A stretch of DNA of 64,000 nucleotides from an uncultured Oscillospiraceae bacterium (GTDB lineage: Bacteria; Bacillota; Clostridia; Oscillospirales; Oscillospiraceae), in contig CAKTQM010000001.1 in the NCBI GenBank assembly GCA_934597125.1, positions 53,679 through 117,678 on the forward strand. The letters run 5' to 3'. Made by a program: the position numbers and the translations under genes. The notes under the pieces were generated by a model. That model worked only from the letters and a program-made list of their open reading frames with translations, was not told the DNA's origin and did no database searches. Below are positions 26,650 to 36,266 of the stretch, piece after piece. Each line of letters starts with the position of its first letter. The first letter of the stretch is position 1.

Positions 26650-27681
26650 ATGTGTTCTTTGGCGAAGGATATCGGTATCGACCTGGGTACCGCTTCTGTT
26701 TTGGTATATATCAAGGGTAAGGGCGTCATTCTTAACGAGCCGTCGGTGGTGGCCATTGACAAAAACTCCGGCCGCCTGCTGAAGGTGGGCGCCGAGGCCC
26801 AGGCCATGCTGGGCCGTACTCCCGGCAACATCGTGGCCATCCGTCCCCTGCGGGAGGGCGTGATCTCCGACTACGACATGACCGAGCGGATGCTGAAGGA
26901 GTTTATCCACAAGGTCAACGGCGGCTTCCACCTGTTCAAGCCGCGGGTCATCATCTGCGTTCCCTCCGGCATTACCGAGGTGGAGGAGCGCGCCGTGGTG
27001 GACGCGGGCATTCAGGCCGGCGCACGCCGCGTATATCTGATCGAGGAGCCTGTGGCCGCCGCCATCGGCGCCGGGATCGACATTGCCCAGCCGGACGGCC
27101 ACATGGTGGTGGATATCGGCGGCGGCACCACTGATATCGCCGTTATCTCCCTCAGCGGCGTGGTGGAGTCCGCCTCCATAAAGGTGGCCGGCGACCAGTT
27201 TAACGAGGCTATCGTCAAGTATATGCGCCGCAAGCACAACGTTCTGGTGGGTGAGCGTACCGCCGAGATGATGAAAATGCGCATCGGCTGCGTGTTCCCC
27301 AAGGAGGAGGAGACCTCCATCGACGTGAAGGGCCGCTGTCTGCTGACCGGCCTGCCCAAGACCCTGACGATTACCTCCACTGAAATGCTGGAGGCCTTTG
27401 AGGAGCCCGTGGAGCGGGTACTGGAGGCCGTACACGGCGTGCTGGAGCGCACTCCGCCTGAGCTGGTGGCCGACATCTCCGACAACGGCATCGTCATGAC
27501 CGGCGGCGGCAGCCTGGTGGACGGCTTTGACAAGCTGATTACCGCCCGCACCGGCATCCACACCATGGTGGCTGAGGACGCCATCTCCTGCGTGGCCGAG
27601 GGCACCGGCAAGAGTCTGGATTCCCTGAACTCCATGACCGACGGCACCGTGAACCTGAGCCGCCGGAAGCAGATGAACTGA
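26650..27681 (+). CDS. MreB/Mbl-type actin-like protein
   Basis: A 343-aa rod-shape protein homologue. The actin-fold nucleotide motifs are present: phosphate 1 DIGIDLGTASVLVYIKGKG, connect 1 YLIEEPVAAAIGAG, phosphate 2 MVVDIGGGTTDIAVISL and adenosine GIVMTGGGSLVDGFDKLI. These proteins form membrane filaments that guide wall synthesis. The ATG at 26650 lies six bases after GAGGTG; a GTG at 26641 overlaps that site. It stands alone, with no mreC or mreD, and has its own promoter, so it may be an Mbl-like paralogue. Confidence 0.92.
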   Translation: MCSLAKDIGIDLGTASVLVYIKGKGVILNEPSVVAIDKNSGRLLKVGAEAQAMLGRTPGNIVAIRPLREGVISDYDMTERMLKEFIHKVNGGFHLFKPRVIICVPSGITEVEERAVVDAGIQAGARRVYLIEEPVAAAIGAGIDIAQPDGHMVVDIGGGTTDIAVISLSGVVESASIKVAGDQFNEAIVKYMRRKHNVLVGERTAEMMKMRIGCVFPKEEETSIDVKGRCLLTGLPKTLTITSTEMLEAFEEPVERVLEAVHGVLERTPPELVADISDNGIVMTGGGSLVDGFDKLITARTGIHTMVAEDAISCVAEGTGKSLDSLNSMTDGTVNLSRRKQMN

Positions 27682-27969
27682 GCTTCGCTCTGGTGCAAAA
27701 TCTTGCGATTTTGCACCAATCAGGCTGCGGTCGGCTGCGCGCACCCTTCGGGTGCACTGGCGACCGAGAGGTATTTTTCCGACGTACACGCCGCCGGAAA
27801 AATGATTTGATTTTTTCGCGGCGTCCGCGCCGCGAACTCTGTGAGGCTTTTTGCTTCTGTAGGGGCGGACGACTCTGTCCGCCCTGACGGTGACTGTGCA
27901 ACTACTTGCGGGCCGACAGAGTCGTCGGCCCCTACACACGAAACAGCGCTGACAGTATTACTGTTAAGA
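27682..27969. other. Repeat-rich intergenic region with two dispersed palindromes
   Basis: It contains a 28-base hairpin (TGGTGCAAAATC/GATTTTGCACCA at 27691-27718), which directly follows mreB but lacks a T-run, a GCACCC/GGGTGC hairpin, a TTTTTCCG/CGGAAAAA stem, and two convergent 26-bp palindromes at 27859-27884 and 27910-27935. The second of these reads GGGCCGAC...GTCGGCCC, a compensated variant of the usual GGGCGGAC/GTCCGCCC. No gene was found. Confidence 0.65.
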
Positions 27970-28009
27970 GAACGGCCATTTCCTCATGGCCGTTCCTTTT
28001 TATTTTTTC
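27970..28009 (+). terminator. Terminator upstream of the aminotransferase gene
   Basis: GAACGGCCAT/ATGGCCGTTC stem followed by CTTTTTATTTTTTC. It ends any transcript from mreB and lies directly before the next promoter. Confidence 0.85.
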
Positions 28010-28038
28010 TTGACGTTTCAGGGGAAATAGGCTACTAT
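28010..28038 (+). promoter_or_regulatory. Promoter of the aminotransferase gene
   Basis: TTGACG, 17-base spacer, TACTAT, about 60 bases before the ATG. Confidence 0.75.
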
Positions 28039-28098
28039 GGTGATACAAAGCGCAGGCGACCGGCGTCCCTGCCGTCAAATCACAAGAGGAGGATCATC

Positions 28099-29289
28099 AT
28101 GAAGTTTTCTAGCAAGGTTCTGAAATGCGGCCTGTCCCCCATGCGTAAGTTTCATCCTTATGCCGTGGCAGCGGAAGCAAAAGGCAAGAAGATCTATCAT
28201 CTGAACATCGGCCAGCCGGATATTGAGACCCCCAAGGCTTACTTCGAGGCTGTGCGTCACTTTGACCTGCCCGTACTGGAGTACGCGCCGTCTCCCGGTA
28301 TCCCCGTACTGATCGACGCGATCCAGAAATACTACGATGACCTGGGTATGCACTTTGAAAAGGGCGACATCCTCATTACCAACGGCGGCAGCGAAGCTCT
28401 GCAGATCACCATGAACTGCATTCTGGACGATGGCGATGAGATCTTGATTCCCGAGCCCTTCTATCCCAACTACTACACCATGGCCTATACCTGCGGCGCC
28501 AAGATCCATCCCATTCCCACCTCGCCCCACGACGGCTATCACTATGCCGACCGGGCCAAGGTGGAGGCGGAGATCAATGAGCACACCCGCGCTATTATGG
28601 TCACCAATCCCGGCAACCCCACTGGCGCTGTGCTGACGCCCGAGGAGATGCGCATGATGGTGGACATCGCCAAGGAGCATGATCTGTTTATCATCGGTGA
28701 CGAGGCGTACCGTGAGTTCGTCTATGCCGGTGAGCCTCTGCAGTCCATGGGCCAGTTTGATGACGCCGCCGACAACGTCATCGTCATCGACACCGTGTCC
28801 AAGCGGTTCTCCGCCTGCGGCGCCCGCATCGGCTGCATGATCTCCCGCAACAAGGAGCTGATGGCGCAGGCGATGAAGTATGCCCAGTGCCGTCTGTCCG
28901 TTCCCACGCTGGATCAGATCGCCTCCGCCGCCCTGTACACCGTAGGGCCGGAGTATTTTGCCGCCGTCCGCGACGAGTATAAGCGCCGCCGCGACACCGT
29001 TATGCGCAAGCTCAAGGAGATCCCCGGCGTGGTGTGCGAATGCCCCCGCGGCGCCTTCTACGTGATGGCCGCCCTGCCGGTGGACGATGCCGACAAGTTC
29101 CAGATGTTCCTGCTGGAGGAGTTTGACGATCACGGCGACACCGTGATGTTCGCCCCCGGCGAGCCCTTCTACGCCACCCCGGGCAAGGGCAAGAACGAGA
29201 TCCGCATTGCCTATGTGCTGAAGCAGGAGGCCCTGGAGCGGGCGATGGATCTGCTGCGTCTGGGCATTGAGGCATACAATAAGAAATAA
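28099..29289 (+). CDS. PLP-dependent class I/II aminotransferase (aspartate aminotransferase-like)
   Basis: A 396-aa fold-type I aminotransferase. IGQPDIETP, EYAPSPGIPVL, ITNGGSEALQI, NPGNPTGAVLT (Asn and Pro of the cofactor site), GDEAYREFVY and the Schiff-base Lys235 in DTVSKRFSACGARIG are all seen, with a substrate Arg in the late NEIRIAYV. It probably moves amino groups between aspartate or another amino acid and 2-oxoglutarate. The donor cannot be fixed from sequence. GAGGAGG precedes the ATG; single-gene unit between promoter and terminator. Confidence 0.9.
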   Translation: MKFSSKVLKCGLSPMRKFHPYAVAAEAKGKKIYHLNIGQPDIETPKAYFEAVRHFDLPVLEYAPSPGIPVLIDAIQKYYDDLGMHFEKGDILITNGGSEALQITMNCILDDGDEILIPEPFYPNYYTMAYTCGAKIHPIPTSPHDGYHYADRAKVEAEINEHTRAIMVTNPGNPTGAVLTPEEMRMMVDIAKEHDLFIIGDEAYREFVYAGEPLQSMGQFDDAADNVIVIDTVSKRFSACGARIGCMISRNKELMAQAMKYAQCRLSVPTLDQIASAALYTVGPEYFAAVRDEYKRRRDTVMRKLKEIPGVVCECPRGAFYVMAALPVDDADKFQMFLLEEFDDHGDTVMFAPGEPFYATPGKGKNEIRIAYVLKQEALERAMDLLRLGIEAYNKK

Positions 29290-29308
29290 GCTCCGGTATA
29301 TAGAACGA

Positions 29309-29346
29309 AACCGGCTGCGCACTCTGTGTGCGCAGCCGGTTTTTTA
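29309..29346 (+). terminator. Terminator after the aminotransferase
   Basis: A 14-bp stem AACCGGCTGCGCAC/GTGCGCAGCCGGTT followed by TTTT. Confidence 0.9.
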
Positions 29347-29397
29347 CGATTATGTGGTGTAAGGATCGTCTGCCCGCAATCGTTTGCCGCATTTGCA

Positions 29398-29592
29398 CTA
29401 TTCCTCAACTTTTACAATGTCGATGGCGGCGGTCAGAAGGAGATTGATCAGCTCGTTGCGGGAGCGGTTCGTTTTTGCGGACAACTCGTCCAGACGCGCG
29501 ATCAATTCGTCCTTCATACGGACGGAAACGACCTTATAGCCATCATCGCCGCGGCGGTTTGATTTCTTTTTGATTTTGATAACATCTGCCAT
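29398..29592 (-). CDS. Small ribbon-helix-helix DNA-binding protein
   Basis: A 64-aa basic protein. After a Lys/Arg-rich start, KVVSVRMKDELIARLDELSA followed by KTNRSRNELINLLLTAAID gives the beta strand, helix, turn and helix of the CopG/Arc fold. Such proteins bind DNA as dimers and are often antitoxins or plasmid/phage repressors. No toxin gene is adjacent. It lies 9 bases behind a second RHH gene, with which it should be co-transcribed. Confidence 0.75.
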   Translation of the reverse strand: MADVIKIKKKSNRRGDDGYKVVSVRMKDELIARLDELSAKTNRSRNELINLLLTAAIDIVKVEE

Positions 29593-29601
29593 ATGTGCCT
29601 C

Positions 29602-29775
29602 TTACTCTCCCGCGTCCAGCGGGCCATGGGCCTGTTCGTATTGCTGGACGTATTGCTCCAGCACAAATTCGATCTCTTTATTGGCGGAACGTTTATGCTG
29701 GGCGGCGATGCGTTTGATTTTGCCCAAAAGATCTTCGGATACCCGCAGGGAAAAAGGTGCGTAATAGTTTGCCAT
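29602..29775 (-). CDS. Arc-type ribbon-helix-helix protein
   Basis: A 57-aa protein with the Arc-like pattern YYAPFSLRVSEDLLGKIKRI followed by AAQHKRSANKEIEFVLEQYV. The strand SLRV, the first helix and the NKEI turn are typical. The ATG at 29775 follows GAGTGATGAT; an upstream ATG at 29814 would add 13 residues rich in Ser and His and is less likely. Together with its neighbour it forms a two-gene RHH unit of unknown target. Two small palindromes upstream could be its operator. Confidence 0.75.
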   Translation of the reverse strand: MANYYAPFSLRVSEDLLGKIKRIAAQHKRSANKEIEFVLEQYVQQYEQAHGPLDAGE

Positions 29776-29841
29776 ATCATCACTCGTTTCAGTTTGATGT
29801 GATGATGATAGCATTTCACATGCAAAAGATAAGAATTCATA

Positions 29842-29870
29842 TTGATATCAAAAAGATATTGTGATACAAT
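29842..29870. promoter_or_regulatory. Two small palindromes upstream of the RHH pair (candidate operator)
   Basis: TTGATATCAA (29842-29851) and ATTGT-GAT-ACAAT (29858-29870) lie in an AT-rich stretch before the RHH genes. RHH dimers often bind such short palindromes and repress their own operon. This is an inference from position. Confidence 0.4.
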
Positions 29871-29924
29871 AAACATATTGTGTGGGCTATCGTGGCGATC
29901 GAAATGGCAATGCCCTTCCTGAAA

Positions 29925-29954
29925 TAAAAAAAGAGACCGCATTTGCGGTCTCTT
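29925..29954 (-). terminator. Terminator of the GntR-family gene
   Basis: AAGAGACCGCA/TGCGGTCTCTT stem followed on the minus strand by TTTTT, directly after the stop codon. Confidence 0.88.
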
Positions 29955-29958
29955 GGGG

Positions 29959-30735
29959 TCAGTCGATGCTGCGGGTGAAGTGGATGCCGGATTTCTGCAT
30001 ATGTACGTCCAGACGGACGCGGTCGCCGCGGATGTAGCTGCGGGTGTATTCGTAGACGCGGCCATCCTCGGTGCGGGTGCGGCGCTGGTGGTAGAAGGCG
30101 CAGCTGTTGGGGGCCACGCCCAGCAATTTGGCGCTGTCGCTGTCCAGGGTCACGGCTTCGTAGCTCTCCTCGGCGGCAAAAGGCGTGATGCCCACGTGGT
30201 AGAGCAGGGAATAGAAGCTGTGGGTCTGCACCATGTCGCGGGTCAGGTTGGGGTAGATGTACTGAGGGTAATAGCTGGTTTCCAGAATCAGGGGTTCGCC
30301 GTCTACGTTGCGGACACGGGTAAAGCAGTAGACGGGCGTGCCCTCCCGCAGCTCCATCTTTTCGCAGATGATGGCGGAGGGGGTGGTGATCTGAAAATCC
30401 ACCAGCGTGCTGCTGGGTTCCTTGCCCAGAGAGGAAACCTCGGTGGTGAAGGAGTAGCGCACGCCGCGGCGGTTGGTGGTGGGGTCGGCCACGAAGGTGC
30501 CCCGTCCGCGCTTGCGGACGACAAGGCCCTCCTCCTCCAGCTCGCCAATGGCCTGACGGACGGTGTTGCGGCTGATGTTCAGGGCGCGGCACAGCTCGGC
30601 CTCGCTGGGGAGAAGATCACCCACGGAGAGAACACCGGTGGAGATATTGCGCTTGATGATGCCCACCAGCTGGGCATAAAGAGAAATATCGCTGTCCAGC
30701 GACAGCGCTGCGTTGAGAAGCGGGTTGCGTTCCAT
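29959..30735 (-). CDS. GntR/HutC-family transcriptional regulator
   Basis: A 258-aa regulator. The N-terminal winged helix reads LYAQLVGIIKRNISTGVLSV, GDLLPSEAELCRALNISRNT and VRQAIGELEEEGLVVRKRGR, the standard GntR pattern. Residues about 95-255 form a UTRA effector domain (REGTPVYCFTRVRNVDGEPL, LETSYYPQYIYPNLT). HutC-type members sense a sugar phosphate or related metabolite. No sugar operon adjoins, so the target is unknown. It lies between the RHH pair and gap, on the same strand as both. Confidence 0.9.
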   Translation of the reverse strand: MERNPLLNAALSLDSDISLYAQLVGIIKRNISTGVLSVGDLLPSEAELCRALNISRNTVRQAIGELEEEGLVVRKRGRGTFVADPTTNRRGVRYSFTTEVSSLGKEPSSTLVDFQITTPSAIICEKMELREGTPVYCFTRVRNVDGEPLILETSYYPQYIYPNLTRDMVQTHSFYSLLYHVGITPFAAEESYEAVTLDSDSAKLLGVAPNSCAFYHQRRTRTEDGRVYEYTRSYIRGDRVRLDVHMQKSGIHFTRSID

Positions 30736-30867
30736 GACGGCTGTTTCCTTTCCTGCGCCTGTGGCGCTTGTACCTATTGTACCAGACATTCCATGAAAAG
30801 GGAAGGGGAGATTTTGGGGAAAATTGACGATTTTTCCTCTCTTTTCAGGGGGCGACTGTGGGGATAA

Positions 30868-30900
30868 GGACAAACGCCGCCACAAGGGCGGCGTCTGTCC
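30868..30900 (-). terminator. Strong hairpin downstream of gap
   Basis: GGACAGACGCCGCC/GGCGGCGTTTGTCC stem with a 5-nt loop. The minus-strand tail (TTATCC) is only slightly T-rich. Confidence 0.5.
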
Positions 30901-30977
30901 TGGAACAAAAAAGAAGGAAAACTGAGAAGTTTGGAAAAGATTATTGAAAATTTGAGAGAGGGAAGACAGGGGATCGC

Positions 30978-32156
<1,179 letters not shown>

Positions 32157-32160
32157 TTAT

Positions 32161-32190
32161 CCGCTATTTTCCGTGGATAGCGGCCTTTTT
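32161..32190 (+). terminator. Attenuator-like hairpin in the leader of the kinase-like gene
   Basis: CCGCTAT/ATAGCGG stem followed by CCTTTTT lies between the promoter at 32120 and the coding start. An upstream segment (GCCGCTTATCC, from 32152) can pair with the same right arm, so alternative folds are possible. Confidence 0.5.
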
Positions 32191-32225
32191 ACAGGGCAGA
32201 ATGACAGCGAAAAGAGGTGGGGACG

Positions 32226-33038
32226 GTGGCAAATTTCAGCGATGAAGAAAAACAGCTATTGGAAAACGTGCTGCCCAACGTGGCGGCAGCCCTTCGTTCT
32301 CCGCTGAATAATCTGAACATGGCGGCGGCGCGGCTGAGTGCGCGGCAGGGGAGCGACAGCGACGAGGCAGCTGTGCTGCGGCAGAGCTGCTACCGCATGC
32401 TGCGGCTGGTGAACAACCTGTCCATGGGGCCGGAGCTGCTGTCTGAGCGGCCGTTTGAAACGAGGAACGAGGAGCTGGTGGTGCTGTTGGACGAACTGTG
32501 CCGCCAGGCGGATTCCATCGCCCGGGAGGGCGGCGTGCGGGTGGCATTCATGTGTCAGGAGCGCTACGTGGTGGCCGCCATCGAGCGGCACTATTGGGAG
32601 CGGATGGTGTGGAACCTGCTGAGCAACGCGCTGAAATTCACGCCCAAGGGCGGCACGGTGACGGTGACGCTGGCGGTAAAGAACGGGCAGGTGCTGCTGG
32701 AGGTGCGGGACACCGGCCGCGGTATTCCGGCGGAGCGGATGGAAACGCTGTTTGACCGCTGGGCCGAGGGGCTGGAGCTGGGCATGACCGCCCAGCAGGG
32801 CATGGGCCTTGGTCTGCCCATCTGCCGGCGTATCGCCCAGGGACACGGCGGACGGCTGCTGCTGGAGAGCCGGGAGGGCGAGGGCACTGTGGTGACGGTG
32901 GCGCTGCCCCACGTCCGCAAAGAGGGCGGACGGGTGGAGCAGGTTTTCCCCGACTACGCGGGGGGATTTTCCCACGTGATGCTGGAGCTGAGCGACGCGC
33001 TGCCCTATCAGGCGTTTTATGAAAAGCATCTGAATTGA
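32226..33038 (+). CDS. Histidine-kinase-like protein lacking the phospho-acceptor His
   Basis: A soluble protein of about 270 aa. The ATP-binding domain is intact: N box MVWNLLSNALKFTPKGG, DTGRGIPAERMETLFDRW and GMGLGLPICRRIAQGHGG. The preceding helix pair resembles HisKA, but the expected H-E/D-L-R-T-P-L motif reads AALRSPLNN, with Ala in place of His. There is no membrane segment or sensor domain and no response regulator beside it. The GTG at 32226 is eight bases from AGAGG; a GTG at 32217 is possible. It may bind ATP without normal phosphotransfer, or act as an anti-sigma-type kinase. Confidence 0.8.
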   Translation: MANFSDEEKQLLENVLPNVAAALRSPLNNLNMAAARLSARQGSDSDEAAVLRQSCYRMLRLVNNLSMGPELLSERPFETRNEELVVLLDELCRQADSIAREGGVRVAFMCQERYVVAAIERHYWERMVWNLLSNALKFTPKGGTVTVTLAVKNGQVLLEVRDTGRGIPAERMETLFDRWAEGLELGMTAQQGMGLGLPICRRIAQGHGGRLLLESREGEGTVVTVALPHVRKEGGRVEQVFPDYAGGFSHVMLELSDALPYQAFYEKHLN

Positions 33039-33053
33039 CAGAAGATTATGCTT

Positions 33054-33085
33054 GACCCCGACGAAAGTCGGGGTTACACTTTTTG
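33054..33085 (+). terminator. Terminator after the kinase-like gene
   Basis: GACCCCGAC/GTCGGGGTT stem, then ACACTTTTT. Confidence 0.75.
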
Positions 33086-33104
33086 TTAAGAGCTTTATGC
33101 TGTT

Positions 33105-33130
33105 GGGCGGACAGGGTCGTCCGCCCCTAC
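33105..33130. repeat. 26-bp dispersed palindrome
   Basis: GGGCGGACAGGGTCGTCCGC followed by CCCTAC, between the terminator at 33054 and mnmA. Confidence 0.8.
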
Positions 33131-33176
33131 AACAGAGACGATAAGATTCTACCCGAGAGAACAGCGAGGTAAACCT

Positions 33177-34241
33177 ATGGAGCAAAATAAAGGAAAACGG
33201 GTGCTGGTAGCCATGTCCGGCGGCGTGGACAGCAGCGCGGCGGCGCTGCTGCTGCGGCAGCAGGGCTATACATGTGACGGGGCCATGCTGAAGCTGATCC
33301 CCAACAGCGACAGCCGCTGCTGCAGCGCCGACGACGCCGAGGACGCGCGGGCCGTGGCCTACGGGCTGGGCATGAAGTTTTATGTGTTCAATGAAGTGGA
33401 CGCCTTTCGCCGCGAGGTGATGGCGCGGTTTACGGCGGAGTATCAGGCGGGGCGGACGCCCAATCCCTGCATCGACTGCAACCGCTGCCTGAAATTCGGC
33501 GCGCTGCTGGATCGGGCGGTGACGCTGGGGTATGACTACATCGCCACGGGGCACTACGCCCGTGTGGTCTATGACGCGGCGGCGGGGCGCTATCGCCTGC
33601 TGCGGGGGGCCGACCGGCGAAAGGATCAGAGCTATGTGCTGTATCAGCTGACGCAGTATCAGCTGGCCCACCTGCTGCTGCCGGTGGGGGACTTTGACAA
33701 GGATGCCATCCGCCACAGCGCCCGTGAGGCGGGGCTGCGGAACGCCGACAAGTCCGACAGCCAGGACATCTGCTTTGTGCCGGACGGGGATTATGTGTCG
33801 TTTCTGCTGTCCCAGGGCGTGACGCTGACGCCGGGGGATTTTGTGGATGAGGAGGGTCATGTGCTGGGACGGCATCGGGGATTGCCCTGCTATACCATCG
33901 GGCAGGGGAAGGGTCTGGGCATCGCGCTGGGAAAGCATGTGTACGTGCTGGAGAAGAACGGGGCGGACAACACCGTGGTGCTGGGGGACAACGACAGGCT
34001 GTTCCGGCGGGAGCTGACGGCCTGCCGCGTGAACTGGATCGCGGGGGAGACGCCCGCGGCGCCCTTCCGCTGCACCGCAAAGACACGCTACAGCCAGGTG
34101 GAGGCCCCCGCGCTGGCGGAGCCGCTGCCGGAGGGACGGCTGCGGCTGACCTTTGACGAGCCCCAGCGGGCTATCACCGCCGGACAGGCCGCCGTGCTGT
34201 ACGACGGCGAGGAGGTGCTGGGCGGCGGCACAATTGAATAA
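33177..34241 (+). CDS. mnmA: tRNA-specific 2-thiouridylase MnmA
   Basis: A 354-aa MnmA. The PP-loop SGGVDSS is at residues 14-20. The catalytic cysteines are Cys98 (NPCIDCN) and Cys199 (SDSQDICFV), which form the transient persulfide/disulfide. GHYAR, the KDQSYVLY motif and the C-terminal beta-barrel are present. It puts sulfur on U34 of tRNA-Lys, Glu and Gln, using sulfur passed on from a cysteine desulfurase not in this window. The ATG follows GCGAGGTAAACCT. Confidence 0.96.
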   Translation: MEQNKGKRVLVAMSGGVDSSAAALLLRQQGYTCDGAMLKLIPNSDSRCCSADDAEDARAVAYGLGMKFYVFNEVDAFRREVMARFTAEYQAGRTPNPCIDCNRCLKFGALLDRAVTLGYDYIATGHYARVVYDAAAGRYRLLRGADRRKDQSYVLYQLTQYQLAHLLLPVGDFDKDAIRHSAREAGLRNADKSDSQDICFVPDGDYVSFLLSQGVTLTPGDFVDEEGHVLGRHRGLPCYTIGQGKGLGIALGKHVYVLEKNGADNTVVLGDNDRLFRRELTACRVNWIAGETPAAPFRCTAKTRYSQVEAPALAEPLPEGRLRLTFDEPQRAITAGQAAVLYDGEEVLGGGTIE

Positions 34242-34256
34242 AGCGGCATTGAAAAG

Positions 34257-34292
34257 CGCCCCGTGTACCGTCAGGTACACGGGGCGTTTTTG
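34257..34292 (+). terminator. Terminator after mnmA
   Basis: CGCCCCGTGTACC/GGTACACGGGGCG, a 13-bp stem, followed by TTTTT. A partial echo (GACGGGGCGTTTTTTGACG) follows it. Confidence 0.92.
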
Positions 34293-34452
34293 ACGGGGCG
34301 TTTTTTGACGAAACGGGGGCGGCGGTTGATTCCGTTTTCGGGGCGATTGGTGTCTTTGACGGCGAAGGATATGGAAAAATGTGGTATGCTGTCAGGTACG
34401 AAGCCGCATGAAGCGCGGCAAACGGAGAAAGAATTTTTAAGGAGGGCGAGAC

Positions 34453-36126
34453 ATGAAAAAACGGATCCTGGGCGTACTGCTGGCGCTGGTGATGGCGCTG
34501 GGCGTACTGCCGACGATGGCGTGGGCGGAACTTCCCACTACATGGGGAGGAGATATGGAGGGCACGCATACGGTCAGCAGTACCGTGGTGCTGAATAACA
34601 CGGTAACGGTTAAGTCGAATAAGACGTTGACTCTTTCAGGTGATGGTACGATCAAGCGCGGCAGCAGCTGTACGGGAGCGATGATCGAGGTCGAGGATGG
34701 CGGCAAGCTGGTGATCGAGGGCTCTGTTACGCTGGATGGTAATGCCGGAGAAGCGGTGACGGGATCGGTGATCCAGGTGGAGTCCGACGGTGTGGTTGAA
34801 ATGAATGGCGGTACGATCCGCAATAATAATGCGCGTCTTGGCGGCGGTGTGAATAACCTGGGCACGTTTACGCTGAATGGCGGTGTCATTTGTGAGAATG
34901 AAGCAGTTCATGGCGGCGGCGTGCAGAACGGCCCTGAAAATGATGTAGATACGGGGGCGCAGTTTAATTTTATCAAGGGAGAAATACGCGATAATAAGGC
35001 TGTAACAAGGAACAAGGTAGATGGCACCGGCGGCGGTATTCGCAATAAAGGCGAGCTGACTATGTCTGGCGGTGCGATCAGCGGCAATACGGCACAGGAC
35101 GGTGGCTGCGGTGTTTTCAATTATTACGGTACATTTATTATGACTGGCGGTACGATCACCGGCAATTATGGCGGTGAAAGAGGCGGCGGTGTGGCGCATA
35201 GAGACGGTTCAAACGGTGGATTCTATATCAGCGGAGCTCCTAAGATTTATGGCAATTATGCGAAGGGCACCAAGAACGGTGATGGTTCGATCACTGGCGG
35301 TACACCTGATAACGTCGGTTTGGTATCCAGCGGTAGAGGAAAAAACCAAAAAAACCAGATCACGATTAAGGATGCAATGCAAGAAGGCGCGAATGTTTGG
35401 GTGAAGGTAATTGATGGCCTGAACGATCAAACAACGATAGATGCTGAGAATACTCAACACAAGTACATTGTTCCCGCGGTCATGACTACGAAAGATGAAG
35501 TTCTGAATTACTTTCACATTGACACCACAGATAAAAAGTTCTTTAAGATGACAGAGGAACAGAAGGGCAACGAAACGACACAGGTGATTATTATTGCGCT
35601 GCCCGACAGTCAGGAGATCACGGGCGATCCGTATACGCTGACGATTACGGTTAATGACGCTGATTTGGGCAGTGTTGATTATGCAAAGGTAGAGGATATT
35701 CCTACCAACAATGCGAAAATCACTGTGGACGGGAATACGATCACGGTCAATGGGCGGACGGTAACGGCGACGCCGGCGGCGGAGGACGATCGGTATACAT
35801 ATGCCTTTTCTGCCTGGAAAGACGGGCAGGGCAATGAGATTAGCGATGATCTGGAAATGAATGCCAGCATGACGATTGTGGCGTACTTTACGAAGACGGA
35901 AAAGACTGCTACCGGGCCGGAGCCGGCTGCTCCTGAGCAGCCCACACCTGCCCCTGTGCCTGCGCACAGTGGCGTGATCCGGCGTTTCCCTGCCAAGACG
36001 GAGGCGGAGAGCGGCACCGAAGTGGACTCCGCCAAGACTTTTGACGGCGGCGTGGCGGTGTACGCGGCGCTGGCGCTTGTCTCGGCGGGCGGTATGACGC
36101 TGATGCGGCGCAAGCGTGAGGACTGA
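34453..36126 (+). CDS. Secreted beta-helix surface protein with C-terminal membrane anchor (surface protein A)
   Basis: A 557-aa protein. A signal peptide (ILGVLLALVMALGVLPTMAWA) is followed by a parallel beta-helix of Gly/Asn-rich rungs at about 40-280 (GGTIRNNNARLGGGVNN, GGAISGNTAQDGG, GGTITGNYGG), a 120-residue linker, and a repeat-like beta domain (YTLTITVNDADLGSVDY...) of the InlB B-repeat kind. The C-terminus is VIRRFPAKTEAESGTEV..., a membrane span (VAVYAALALVSAGGMTLM) and RRKRED. It is likely exposed on the cell surface and may bind glycans or host ligands. AAGGAGG precedes the ATG. The helix-coding part is more AT-rich than its neighbours. Confidence 0.85.
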   Translation: MKKRILGVLLALVMALGVLPTMAWAELPTTWGGDMEGTHTVSSTVVLNNTVTVKSNKTLTLSGDGTIKRGSSCTGAMIEVEDGGKLVIEGSVTLDGNAGEAVTGSVIQVESDGVVEMNGGTIRNNNARLGGGVNNLGTFTLNGGVICENEAVHGGGVQNGPENDVDTGAQFNFIKGEIRDNKAVTRNKVDGTGGGIRNKGELTMSGGAISGNTAQDGGCGVFNYYGTFIMTGGTITGNYGGERGGGVAHRDGSNGGFYISGAPKIYGNYAKGTKNGDGSITGGTPDNVGLVSSGRGKNQKNQITIKDAMQEGANVWVKVIDGLNDQTTIDAENTQHKYIVPAVMTTKDEVLNYFHIDTTDKKFFKMTEEQKGNETTQVIIIALPDSQEITGDPYTLTITVNDADLGSVDYAKVEDIPTNNAKITVDGNTITVNGRTVTATPAAEDDRYTYAFSAWKDGQGNEISDDLEMNASMTIVAYFTKTEKTATGPEPAAPEQPTPAPVPAHSGVIRRFPAKTEAESGTEVDSAKTFDGGVAVYAALALVSAGGMTLMRRKRED

Positions 36127-36136
36127 CGCGCGGTTA
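35974..36136 (+). repeat. 163-bp 3'-end sequence shared by two surface-protein genes, copy 1
   Basis: Nearly identical to 38724-38886 (only a handful of mismatches). It encodes the last 50 residues (VIRRFPAKTEAESGTEVDSA onward), the stop codon and the first 10 bases after it. Confidence 0.92.
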
Positions 36137-36157
36137 CTGCGAAACGATAGCATAGAA

Positions 36158-36185
36158 AAGGGCACGCTGAGGCGTGCCCTTTTTG
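36158..36185 (+). terminator. Terminator of surface protein A gene
   Basis: AAGGGCACGC/GCGTGCCCTT stem followed by TTTTGC. Confidence 0.88.
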
Positions 36186-36205
36186 CATGTTGCCTGATAA
36201 ACGGC

Positions 36206-36233
36206 TTGACAATGAGGAAGAATTTGGTAAAAT
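36206..36233 (+). promoter_or_regulatory. Extended -10 promoter of surface protein B gene
   Basis: TTGACA, 16-base spacer ending ATTTGG, TAAAAT. The TGG before the -10 is an extended -10 element. It is nearly the same as the promoters at 38953 and 41471. Confidence 0.85.
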
Positions 36234-36266
36234 GGGAGAAAACACACGGGAAAGGAACCGAGGGTT

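Noticed and set aside
34354-34390. Promoter for surface protein A (TTGACG ... TATGCT)
   Set aside because: The spacing is 23 bases, too long for sigma-A. Only the TGG-TATGCT part resembles the other surface-gene promoters, so the true promoter is uncertain.
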